Shown: piece by piece, positions 33,336-43,194 of the stretch
How positions within the stretch are numbered: the first letter of the stretch is position 1
How the letters are laid out: each line of letters starts with the position of its first letter
DNA from: Jaminaea rosea
Lineage: Eukaryota > Basidiomycota > Exobasidiomycetes > Microstromatales
DNA: 64,000 bases
Reading direction: 5' to 3'
Assembly: GCF_003144245.1 (NCBI RefSeq)
Contig: NW_020289995.1
Coordinates: forward strand, 29,165 to 93,164
Notes under the pieces: generated by a model
Told to the model about the DNA's origin: nothing
The model's database searches: none
The model's input: the letters and a program-made list of their open reading frames with translations, nothing else
Translations under genes and position numbers: made by a program

Positions 33336-34076
33336 TTATCCTAGACGAGCTTGGTTTTCCCGAAGACAACAATCCAACTGAGGATCAGCAGCACAGGTAC
33401 CTCGACGAGTGGCCCAATTTTCTGCGAGTGGCTGGTCGAATCCTGTACCGAACGTCGCAATGTACACTGCCACTGCTGAGTCAAAATCACTCGACGAGAA
33501 GGTCAAGATCTGCGTCTCATAGGTCTTGTAGGTCGACTGCTTCCCTGGACCGTATCTGCGGACCATGAACTGTACGAAGTCGAATCTTGCACTCAATGAG
33601 ATGACAAGGTAGAGGATGAGCGGAACAGAACAGTGGACAGTAGGCGCGAGGTGGTCCAGCACGTACGCCGCCTGCTTGCTCTCCGCTGAGATGGTGATCC
33701 TGGAATAGCCCGATCAGCGAAAATGGGATGAAGCGTGGAAGGAAGAAAAGACGCAGCGGTCGCGTACAAGCAAGTCCGATCCGCTAGATCGTGTCCCGAC
33801 CCCAACGACAAGCAGAAATATCAGACGAATCAAATCGGCGATCGCTATTTGGCGGTACCGTAGATCGAAAGCGCCGAAGGCAGATTTCATGCTCATCCAC
33901 GACATGGCTAGCGATGCGCTCGCAACGATCTGCAGCAACGACTTGAGGGTGAAGAGAATAGCGCGTATGTCCGTTCGGACTTTTGCGATGGACGCACAGA
34001 CTGTGACAACCGCAATGCATCGAGCCGTACCGACAAAGACGGTGCCTCCGCGGTCGGTTGCGAAGTCGGAGAACAT
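33336..34076 (-). CDS. Multi-span membrane protein
   Basis: Exon 1 from the ATG at 34076 to 33768 has several hydrophobic stretches (CIAVVTVCASIA, ILFTLKSLLQIVASASLAMSW, IADLIRLIFLLVVGVG). A GTACGC donor at 33767 and an acceptor ending CGGAG join in phase 0 to AYVLDHLAPTVHC, then VPLILYLVISLSARFDFVQF and a soluble tail ending at 33336. The pattern of at least four spans with short loops resembles fungal seven-span proteins of unknown function. Upstream exons may exist because the first spans start right after a stop. Confidence 0.4.
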
Positions 34077-34486
34077 CGCGGATGCGAGGCCCAGAATGAA
34101 GAATAAGAGTCAAATGGACTCGCACTAACATTGCGATCTGGCGGCGAAGTGCCAGATTGTGAGTTGTACGCAGTGAGTCAGCAGTCTCTGATCCAAGAAG
34201 GGCAACTTGCAGCTGAAGCGACTCAGTTCCGCCCGGGCGGGTTTGAAGGGAATCACGTCCGAGTGAAACCATCGTAGCGGCGCCGTGGCGCCCAGAAGAG
34301 CTTTCTCCTCAATCCAGGCATTAATTCTCCTTTCCGGTCCTTCCACGCAGCTCGTGTTCCAGGGTGCTCGACCAACGCCACGCGGTTGGGCCATCACGCA
34401 GCGGCGAGGCCGAGAGTGAGACTTGTTTATCAATTGAAGCGGTCTAGAACCTTCTTCTTCCTCTCTCCCCGGTTTCTTGCCTAGCT
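34077..34486. other. Unassigned; possible 5' exon of 33336-34076
   Basis: A minus frame (34433-34125) ends in a GTTAGT donor-like site, which might belong to the membrane protein gene, but no acceptor restores the frame. Confidence 0.3.
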
Positions 34487-36763
34487 CTAGCTAATGCTGG
34501 AGCCTCGCGTCCTCAGTTGCAACTCGACTTGCATAAGTGGATGGTCCGTCTTGATTCCGGCCCGCCAGAAAGTCAGGGAAGCTTCTGACCATGGCGTCGT
34601 TGCATCGGTCTCGCCGCCAGGTACTCGCAAGTAAGCGTGATCCAGGCGAGGCGTGGCTGAGATGGCTTTTCCCAAGGACGGTCGAGTGGGAATTGCCTCT
34701 TGCTGCTCGTCATCTTGCTGCTCCCTGTCCGGATGTGTCACAGCGTCGTGAAGATTCGGAGAGGGTCCATGATCTCCGTGAGGCCTGTCGCCAATCACAA
34801 TCTCCTGCCCTAGTCTTTTTCTTCGCATTCTCATTCCCTTCCGATTCAACCTCTTAAAGCGCATGCTTTTCTCCTCAGCACTCGAAACCATTCTCTGCAG
34901 CCCGATCGCCCGTGTGACTGCTTCAATGATGGCAAGCCTCGACTTAGGATACCCAGAAACGATAACAGCTGTCTCGCGTTCCACCACCTCAGGGTCCTGT
35001 TGTCCATCCATCAGTGGAGCTTGGGGCTCGTAATAGACGTTAGCGTCGCCCAACAAGACGTCTGCTTGTAGTGAGTCCGGCGGCGAGGCAAAAGTCTCAA
35101 GGAGTGAGATGTCGCGAAAGCGGCCCATCGAGGGCGGAAGATAGACAGAGTGTACGACGATGGGACGTCCAGCGTTAGCGTCTGAGGGCGCGACGGAGAA
35201 CGTCAAAGAGTAAGGTGTGATCGATAAGACCACGACGCGATCAGCAAGGTGAGGCGGACACAGGAGTATGAGACCGCCCTTGGCCCCTGCGGAGCAGCCA
35301 GTTTGAAAGTCTCCTGTACGAGATGCCGGTACAGTCGAAGCCAGGATCCACGCCGCATCTCGTGCGAGGACCTGTTGCGACAGCGCTTGAGGCCTCCACG
35401 TTTCGGCCAGCACGAGTATGTGGTTCCTACCAACAAGTTGTGAATGCCCGGTATACATGGCCAAGTGGCACGCTTTCAGTACCGTGCGCCACTTGTCAGC
35501 GTTGAGGCCGTTGACGTTCAAATAAGAGATGGTCAAACTTGGAGCGGCTGGGTCGGAATGAGGGCGGGACAGCGCATCCCGTAACTGCTCAAGTTGAGCC
35601 TCAGCGGTCAGGTTCAACGGCGGCTCATACGGAGGAGGCTCTCTTGCTGCCCGGATGATGATTCTGCCCCTGGGCGGCTTCGGCTGACCAGGTCGACCAT
35701 GCAAATTGCTGAAGAAACGGTAGCGCGTGGGAATGATTTGCCGGACTTTGCTCCGCTTGCTCGTAGCTCTAAGCTTTTTGGTCGCATGCGCCGACTTTCT
35801 GGCTCTGCTTTGACGCCGTGAGGAGCGTGTGCCTCCTTCCTCGTAATTTCGTCTCTTCTGAGGGCGTAAAGATTTTGTTTGGGCCCTCAGGACTGGCAGC
35901 GCGGCGGTCCGCACGATGCTGGGCTGCGCGGGTATTGGTGGTACGGCGATGCAGAACTCTAGCGCTGACTCCGGCGGCGTTAAGGCAGCAATCGCTTTCA
36001 GTTGGCGGCTCCTGTCACAGCTCCTTTGGGTGACAGCTGGTGCGCTTTGTTCCGATTCACAGACGGGCAGCTCGAGGTCTGACTCTGACAGCCATTGCTC
36101 TTCTTCCCGATCTTCGGCGCCATCAGGGCCGAGAAGGCCATTTTGCAATGCCGCTCTCAGATGCGCAAGATTGCATTGCACATGCCCGGTGCGCAAATGG
36201 AAATTCGCATTGATGCGATCGCCATGCTGCGCCAGAGCGTCGAGCGCAAGCGTGCATCCCTTGAGCAACGTCGCGGCTGTGTCACGTTGGACAGCGCTAT
36301 GACCTCTCCAAGCTCCATCCAGATAAGGGCCCAGAACATACTCCACGAAGTCTGCGCAAGACATGGAAAAGCTGCGAAGCTCAAGGCAATGCTTGTGATC
36401 ATACCGCCGATGGCGTCGAGAGTTTGATCCTGGGCCGATGAATTTGCTCCAATTCTTGTAAAGCACGCCCCGCTGGCCGCATTTTGGGCAGGAGATGTCC
36501 TTGCGGTACTGCTTCATGAGCCCATCGACCCATCCATGGACCGACTCATAGCTTGTGAAGGCAGGAATCGACGGTAGCAGCACCATTCTTGTAGCAAAGG
36601 GCTGCTGAAGACGATTAGATGCGATGCGCGACATGCCAGCGGTCGCGTCGCGTCCTTTCAGCGGCAGCGGGTCTTCGGCCGTGCTTCCGCGCGAGTGAGC
36701 AGGACAGAGGGCAGCCCTGCTGATCTGTCCGGCGGCCCGTGGTTGTCGAACAGCGGATGACAT
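34487..36763 (-). CDS. Zinc-ribbon protein with LINE-type endonuclease (EEP) domain, no reverse transcriptase
   Basis: Single open frame of 758 residues from the ATG at 36763. Near residues 90-125 a C-P-K-C pair and a later H-K-H-C suggest a zinc finger. A basic, nuclear-localisation-like stretch follows near residue 300. From about residue 410 the exonuclease/endonuclease/phosphatase fold is recognisable: YLNVNGLN (strand 1), LVLAETW (catalytic Glu near 450), VHSVYLPPS, LLGDANVYY (Asp/Asn near 572-574), RLDHAYLR (near 704) and TDHPLM (catalytic His near 740). This set is what apurinic-endonuclease-like domains of non-LTR retrotransposons carry. No reverse transcriptase follows; the next gene is an unrelated membrane protein. 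It could be a domesticated or truncated retroelement endonuclease, or a host DNase-I-fold enzyme. Confidence 0.75.
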   Translation of the reverse strand: MSSAVRQPRAAGQISRAALCPAHSRGSTAEDPLPLKGRDATAGMSRIASNRLQQPFATRMVLLPSIPAFTSYESVHGWVDGLMKQYRKDISCPKCGQRGVLYKNWSKFIGPGSNSRRHRRYDHKHCLELRSFSMSCADFVEYVLGPYLDGAWRGHSAVQRDTAATLLKGCTLALDALAQHGDRINANFHLRTGHVQCNLAHLRAALQNGLLGPDGAEDREEEQWLSESDLELPVCESEQSAPAVTQRSCDRSRQLKAIAALTPPESALEFCIAVPPIPAQPSIVRTAALPVLRAQTKSLRPQKRRNYEEGGTRSSRRQSRARKSAHATKKLRATSKRSKVRQIIPTRYRFFSNLHGRPGQPKPPRGRIIIRAAREPPPYEPPLNLTAEAQLEQLRDALSRPHSDPAAPSLTISYLNVNGLNADKWRTVLKACHLAMYTGHSQLVGRNHILVLAETWRPQALSQQVLARDAAWILASTVPASRTGDFQTGCSAGAKGGLILLCPPHLADRVVVLSITPYSLTFSVAPSDANAGRPIVVHSVYLPPSMGRFRDISLLETFASPPDSLQADVLLGDANVYYEPQAPLMDGQQDPEVVERETAVIVSGYPKSRLAIIEAVTRAIGLQRMVSSAEEKSMRFKRLNRKGMRMRRKRLGQEIVIGDRPHGDHGPSPNLHDAVTHPDREQQDDEQQEAIPTRPSLGKAISATPRLDHAYLRVPGGETDATTPWSEASLTFWRAGIKTDHPLMQVELQLRTRGSSIS

Positions 36764-38400
36764 GTGGAGCTAAATGACGCGCACCCCTCTTGGGAACTTT
36801 GTACGCAGAGCCATCACTGTCTCTCATCCACGGTGCTCTCTCGTACCCAAGGCTCGGAGTCCATATTCAGTCGCCCTGCTCTTCTGCGCCGCTGCTTCCG
36901 GCTGACAACAGATGTCTGCTCGGGCGCCGTGCTCCTTCCGATCCTCCACGAGATTCCAGCAAACAGTTGCGTAGCGGGCACAACGCCCCGTCAAGTCTCC
37001 AGCTCAAGCAGTCTCAACGAAGCGTTGAGATGCTCTGTCTGTTCAACGCGCAGTCTTTTTTTTTTTTTTTTCTGAAACCAGGCTCAGGCCCGGATGACCT
37101 CATCCTCTGCTTTCTTGTCGATTCCAAAATCTCAGAGTGGTCAGCCCGAGATCCACATTATCGGTAACAGTCAGCTCGCCGGAAGCATGAGCCTCAGGCT
37201 CGTCCGCCTGCGCAACTCAAGCAATCGAGGGGGACTCGATCATCCGCGTTCACTGTAACACTGGCTTTGCCACGTCCTCTGTAGCTCCAGACGGCGCTCT
37301 CGCCGAGAGGTGGACACGTTGACGCCGGGACTGTAATAGGACGCTTACAAACAACACGTGGGAATCTCGACTCCCTGTCGTCGCCTCGCTTCTTGCGGGG
37401 CACTGCGAGGGACGTCTCCGTCGTTCCTCTATTGAGACCTCAGCATATCAAGTCGAACAATTCCCGAGCCCCTCGACCGGACTTTGGCTTGACGAATCCC
37501 CATCCCCTTCCATATCGGTCACGGACACCTTCACGAATCTCACGTCGACGTCCAACTCGACATGCATGCTGTGATGAGGACAGCCGAAAAGATGCGTATG
37601 CGAACGATTGTCCTGACAGCGTCTCCTGTCGCAAGACAATGCCGTGAGCCGAACCTACTCAGCCTCTGTCCTCTAAGCTGGGCATCGAGCTCCGATCTTG
37701 TCAGGCAAGGCTGAGCGCCTGCGTGCGATTGAATCAGCGACAGTAGACGCAGCACTTCCTGATGCTCGTCTCATGATCGCGGTCTTTGCGAGACGGCTAG
37801 GCGCAGCGGTCAAAGGCTCATGTCTCGTCAGTAATCGTAGCCGTGGTCCGACTCCTTGACAGCTTACTCGGACCGCGCGCTGGTAAGAGGATTCGATCTC
37901 AGCTCGTCGCCTCGCGTGCCAGAACTCGGCGCCAGCGATGCTGCGTTCACCTCAGGACCGCTCGTCTCTTTGACCAATCACCAACCTAAGCAGTAAGCCT
38001 CAGCAGACGCGGCGACGCCTTCTCTTGGCACTTTTCACGCTTCCATCATGGCCTCAGTCCGTGCAAGCGCCAACCCGTACCCACCCAACAGACGCCCGAT
38101 CACGTTTCCGCTGCCTTGTACCAAGCATCCTTCATTCGGATACTGTGGACACAAGGGCGATCACGTCGACCTTGCGCCCGTCGCCACGCATTTTGGACGC
38201 CACGCACAAAAGGCCACGCGCCATGCCGAAGAAGTCAAAGCGTGAAGGCGAGGCTCTAATTTGCTTGGTCTACGGTTGCCGTACCACCATGGAACCGCGT
38301 CGAGGTCTGCAAACTCCAGGACTCTGTGCAATGTAATATTTGCCGCCTCCGGTGGGCGAAAAAGCGCGGTGATGTCGAGTGGAGGAAAGCCGACATTCTC
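36764..38400. other. No confident gene
   Basis: About 1.6 kb without a convincing frame. It holds a 16-T run (37056-37071) and short frames; the promoter of the minus-strand endonuclease-domain gene should lie at its left end. Confidence 0.35.
37056..37071. repeat. T16 homopolymer
   Basis: Sixteen consecutive T on the plus strand, about 290 bp upstream of the minus-strand endonuclease-domain gene. It does not follow the gene's 3' end, so it is not a retroelement tail of that gene. Confidence 0.9.
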
Positions 38401-38918
38401 CTACTCAAAGACTTGAAATTTCGAGCCAGCAGAGTATACGGAGTGGTCAACGACAGCAGCAGTAGCCCCGGCGATGAAAGCAAGCGCCAACTGCTGATGA
38501 TTTGATCCGAGGTGAGCAAGGAGGAAAACAGCGAAAGCGGTACTGCTGGCCATGTACGTGGACGGCGGCAATGCGGTGATCGGTTGCTCAACCGTGCTCG
38601 CGGTCCATGACAGGCTTGACGCAACGTTCCGAGCGAAGGCACCGACTTTGTAGTAGCCGACGGATCACGGCTTCGCAGTACAAAAACAGTCACGTTTCTC
38701 CGCTGTGTTCAAATTCGCGAGCGCCGCGGCGAACACAAAGGCAGCGCCTAGGCAGCCAGACGCAGTTGTGCGGGCGAGCATGAGATCGAGTGCAGGAAGC
38801 CACTCCCCTGTCTTGCTGGTGGACAACACATTACTCTCTCCCTGTCAACTTGATCCCCACGACATGAGGCATCTGACGGAGTGTCAGACTCACTGCTGAA
38901 GCTGCTGGCCGGAGCCAT
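38401..38918 (-). CDS. 127-residue small membrane protein
   Basis: Three exons (38918-38894, 38807-38694, 38645-38401) give 384 bp in frame. Introns are GTGAGT...AGACAG and a 48-bp GTGACT...CTACAAAG. The second intron is a multiple of three and contains an in-frame TGA, so without splicing the product would stop there. The protein starts MAPASSFSREWLPAL and has three hydrophobic segments: GAAFVFAAALANL, MASSTAFAVFLLAHLG and LALAFIAGATAAVV. It ends SKFQVFE. Not recognised. Exons are consistent, but the 48-bp intron is at the short end for this region. Confidence 0.55.
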
Positions 38919-39728
38919 CAGGCGAATTAGCAGACTGCAAAGGACCAGACAGCACAGTGTTTCATGCCCTCAGACGAGGCCTGGGTGCTCGTGACCGTCG
39001 TCCGCCGGATTAACATTCCGTGCGGATCCGTCGCATTAGGCTGGCTTGGACATTGTTGAGAGTTGACTTACACTGTGGAGGCGGAGGCTTCCGAGCTTCT
39101 ACGGTACTCCGTGAAGGAGTTCACCGTCTATATCGTTGACCGCAGGCGGCATACGCCCAAATCCTGCCACAAAGGGGGTTCCCATGCAGTCGTGAGAGCG
39201 GCCCAAAACTGCAATGTAATGCTCTGCGTCGCCGTTCTTGAACTCTGTCGGCTTTCCTGCAGCTGCGATCGGAAGGGAGTTGCAAGCATGGTGGTGCTTG
39301 AGGCAGCTGATATCGGAAGCGCGAATGATCTGCTCCTCATCGGTGGTGTCTCAGAGCATACAACGCATGAGACTCAACGAAGGACAGCGCCCAGAGCCTC
39401 TGTCTCCAAGGCGGAATGCAGCGAATAGAGCACGCAGATGTTGTATGCAACTTGTCACCATCGAAGCAGCTCGTCAATCGCGTATCGAGGCTCACGATGG
39501 TCGAGGGCTGGAAGCGAATGGAAGATAATGCAGCCGTGATGAACGAACGCTTCCAGGGTCGGCAGACACGCACAGACATATCCGCCAGGCTGGACATCGA
39601 TAGACTCTACGACTCTAGACACACACGCATGGGGAGTGACGATATCATCTCGACTTGGTGCGTAGAAGAGTTGCCACGATCCAGCTTGTCGCAAGGGAGA
39701 TGTGGCATGGCGGTAGCTTCGTTACTGA
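38919..39728. other. No gene recognised
   Basis: Short frames on both strands between two minus-strand genes. Confidence 0.3.
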
Positions 39729-41081
39729 TCACGATGGATGCAGGGGAGCAGACATACCCCAAGCGAAGCCGCGGAAATACTTGATCGCGCACTGCTGGTA
39801 GTGAAACCTTAAGAGCCGGACGTCGGGACGACGATCTTCAGGCGGCCGGAAGCGTTCAGGTTTCAAAATCTTGCCGTGGAACCCTCGTAATGCGTCATCG
39901 CCAGGAGCGAAGACATGAACGATCAAGTCGGAGCCCTGGTGGAGCAGAATGTGCGCACGTCAATGACGATTGCCCCGCAAAGCAGCGGAAGAGTGACTGA
40001 CCTTAGGATACAGTGCAATCTCGCCGCGATCGAAGGAATGGTGTAGATCGTCTCGGAGGAGCAAGCCATATGATGGCATGAACAGATAGCGAACCTCGTG
40101 TTCAAGCACCTCCGTGTAGTACTGGAAAGTGGTAAACGTATCAACGACTGTTGGCTTTTTTGGTCGGGCTCTTGAGCCGAGCTCACCTCAGGGCGAGATT
40201 GCGGCAGAATATGGGCAGCCGTGCATCGCTCGTACAGGGTGTCTGAGAGCAAGCAGCTTCCATCCCGAACCAGAAGGGCTTCGCGGAATTTGTTCTGCCA
40301 GTCAGAGGTTAGGAAAGGCCAGTCCGAGGGATGAGGGTACGAAGTGTCCATGCAGGGTTGCAAATTGTTTTCGACTCACCTGATTCGCACTAGACCGCTT
40401 CGAATTGCTCATGCTGCTCTCTGTGTCTCCCTCTACAGGAGCGCGGTATTTGTACTTGAATCTCGGACCTCTGCGTGGCCGGTGCGGCTCCGGGCCTGCC
40501 AGGTCGAAATACAGCTTGACGTCAGCGAATGATCGCACAAGTCGGTATCGATGACACTCACCTTCGCCCGCTAGGACCACATCCCCTGCACTGACGAGCT
40601 CTGAATCGTCAATGCGAGATCCATCCATCCGGACCAAAGTTCCCTCTCCTTCGAAAGCGTTCCGACACTGCTCCTTAACGAAATCGAACGATGGTACTCG
40701 TCCCAGCCGGATGAACTGCAACGGCAGCTCCAGCAAGGTCTGGCCTCTCGTATCACGGACGGTGAGGGTCCCCTCGCCGGACCACCACTGAGACGAGAGA
40801 GGGTAAGTGATACTGCCTTCCACTGGCGGCATCATCGCCATGATGCGCGTTGCAAAGAGGTCTCCGCCCACAATCCGCGTAGCCACGACGTGCGTGGCTC
40901 CGGAAGTGAATGTAAAGTTGAAACTCCGATCAATGGCCGGATCCGGATTCCCATCGTCACGTGTTGCAGCTGGGTGATGCGTGATACAGTCCCGGGCCGC
41001 GTTGCGGGGAAGCCAAAAAGGTCTCAGGATCTCAGAGACGATCGATACAGCTTGTCCGCATCCCACTTCAATCGCATACAT
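39729..41081 (-). CDS. HNH endonuclease-like protein of the fungal type
   Basis: Five exons (41081-40562, 40495-40380, 40294-40187, 40121-40002, 39935-39729) total 1071 bp, 356 residues, all junctions in phase. Introns have clear GTGAGT/GTGAGC/GTCAGT donors; the first is 66 bp and reads through in frame. The HNH segment starts FREALLVRDGSC. His-240 lies in TAAHILPQSR, and the second half reads YGLLLRDDLHHSFDRGE with histidines at 275-276. The position where this family usually has N-G is Y-G (266-267), so the middle Asn of the triad seems absent. The C-terminus (HVFAPGDDALRGFHG, LRFHYQQCAIKYFRGF) matches the usual fungal tail. HNH proteins cut or nick DNA; activity here is uncertain. Confidence 0.8.
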
Positions 41082-42213
41082 TCGAAGGTAGAGGTTCAAG
41101 CGCGACGGAAACTATTCTGTGCGAAGCGAAGACTCTCGCCACCTGACCGGGGTCGCTAGACACAATCATCATGTTCTGGAAGGCCGGTTATCCAGAGAAT
41201 GCGATGGCAGGCAAGAGTCGACACAACGCATTGGCCTTCGCCTGACACTGAGTGAAACGCTTTTCAGGAGATACCGTCAAGTTGCCTCACGGCCAAACGG
41301 CGCGAACATTCGAAATGGCCGTGCACGAGCGTGCGAACGTTGTGCGGTCGCCTGTCCTTTCCCGATCATCGCGGAAGCAGGGAAAGCAAGCGGTCTCATC
41401 ACTCGCGCGACGGGGCAATCGAGTCTCTAAAGGGCTTTCTTAGTCTCCGTCTCTCCAGGCGCCCCGTTACCGTCGCGCCATGTCTCAGCTGTCAAATAAT
41501 CCCACCCTCAATCTTGCGGCCCTTGGCTGCCGGGACAAGATCACAGTGCATCTTGTGGACGGCAAGGACCGCGCGTGACACTCTCGCGATGGAGGGCGGA
41601 TCAGCGGACCTTCGAGGCCGCCGGAGTCGATGACGATCGTCAACGTCCAACACTGAACACTGGCATCCGCATAAAATGCATTCGCACTGCCGCCTACGTC
41701 TTGCGATGATAGGACGCATCGCAATGATAGGACGCCGAGGCTCCTGTCGCATCGTCATATTGATTCTCTCGGTGGACAGGCCAATGAATTTACCAGAACG
41801 AGTGACTTCGATAGCAGCGTACGTTCCGATGCGGACTTTACAGATGCAATGACCTCTCCGCGATAGCAGGGACTACCGCTCTGTATCGTCCGTGGACGAA
41901 TCGCTGCTTGAGCAGCTACGCCTTGGCAGGTCAGTGGCAAGTCTTTTCACAGCCATCAGACGCATTTCAGCTTTTGCGACGCGGTTTCTATGACGCGTTC
42001 TCTGCGACGTCTTTGAGTCACCAGTCACGTGTCTTCACACTTTTTCCGCCCAATGAATGCGGGCGACAATGACACGTGGGACAGCAGATCGGCCCCGGGA
42101 AAAGGCCTGGGTTGAAACGTAGCATTTGAACTCGCTTTGCGCTTGTCTATTTCCCACGAGAACTGCTTTCGTCGTCCCTGACACTACCATCATTTCTCAC
42201 AAGGCTTACGAGC
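41082..42213. other. Divergent intergenic region
   Basis: Holds the 5' regions of the HNH-like gene (left) and the cyclotransferase-fold gene (right). A short imperfect repeat (ATGATAGGACGC twice) lies near 41707-41733. No convincing coding frame. Confidence 0.4.
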
Positions 42214-42690
42214 ATGGCGTTGCCACCGAAACCACCAACAGCCAACTTCCATATTGACACGCAGCTGCTCGCGCGTGTCAATGAGGCGAGATTCAAGCTC
42301 GCCGTCGACAGGGAGGCCGAGGACTCAGCGGAAAGCCAATATAAAGGCAGCAAACGATTTGCTGTGTACGGTTCTCTTGGTCCGGGATGTCCGAACCATT
42401 CGAAAATCTCACACCTGCAGGGCCGCTGGTACCACAACTCCTACGTGACTGGCGAGCTGCTGCAACAAGGTTGGGGCGCTGACATTGGTTACCCCGGCCT
42501 GCAATGGTCCTTGGATGGCCCATCGCACCCTGTTCAAGTCTTGGAAAGCCCGCTTCTCAATGACAAGGAGTGGTGCCTCCTAGACAGATTCGAAGGAGCA
42601 GGATACGTGCGGATTCTTGCACCAATAGTCACTGCGGAGGAATCCATCGTTGCCAACATCTACGTAGTGGCCAGAGCATCAGGTGCCTAG
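42214..42690 (+). CDS. Gamma-glutamylcyclotransferase-fold (AIG2/GGCT-like) protein
   Basis: Intronless frame of 158 residues. Residues 50-58 (AVYGSLGPG) are the Tyr-Gly-Ser-Leu loop that binds the gamma-glutamyl group in this fold. It is followed by L-x-G-x-W (HLQGRW), a V-T-G-E-L strand, GWGADIGYPGLQW and a W-C-L-L-D-R-F-E-G segment. Glu-127 in the last is at the place of the catalytic glutamate as judged by eye. Length agrees with the family. Such enzymes release 5-oxoproline from gamma-glutamyl peptides or amines; the bacterial YtfP group is the nearest in layout. The N-terminal 45 residues are an extra helix. Intact. Confidence 0.8.
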   Translation: MALPPKPPTANFHIDTQLLARVNEARFKLAVDREAEDSAESQYKGSKRFAVYGSLGPGCPNHSKISHLQGRWYHNSYVTGELLQQGWGADIGYPGLQWSLDGPSHPVQVLESPLLNDKEWCLLDRFEGAGYVRILAPIVTAEESIVANIYVVARASGA

Positions 42691-43194
42691 CGCGGCCGGA
42701 GAACCAATCTGAAAACCTCATCGCAACATTTTCTTCCCATCGCTTGCTCGGCCATTGTTCAAAGTTCGGAGCGACCATGGTAGGAGCACGGAGAGCGCGC
42801 CTTGCGCCTTCGAATGGACTGGTTTTGCCCGAGTCAAGCTACAGCAGGTTAGGCAGCCAGCAGAACGAAATGAGAGATTCTCCGCTGCCGTCACTTGCAA
42901 TGTGCTCGAGAAGAGTTTGGTTCGGGCAACTCTAGCCGAAGCTGTCAAGCTTTCCACCAATCGACATCTCGCTACAGCCATCTGCAAAAACTCCTTTCCC
43001 CTAGCAGAAGCATTAGGTGCAGCACACTTTGCGGGCAAGCAGCGTGCCTACTTTTGCCTGATTCGGAGCGTTATGCGCAGCTTTGATCGCGGAGTAGGCG
43101 ACTGCGTAGACCTAGCCGTATTTTGCGACGTGAAGGACAACACCTCCAATTACACATCTTCAGAGCGAGTGCAAAGTCACGTGCTGTAGGTGAC
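42691..43194. other. No gene recognised
   Basis: A 144-codon plus frame (42755-43189) has helical segments but no motif and no clear start; left open. Confidence 0.3.

Noticed and set aside
37056-37071. T16 run considered as a retroelement poly(A) tail
   Set aside because: It lies upstream, not downstream, of the endonuclease-domain gene on its coding strand.
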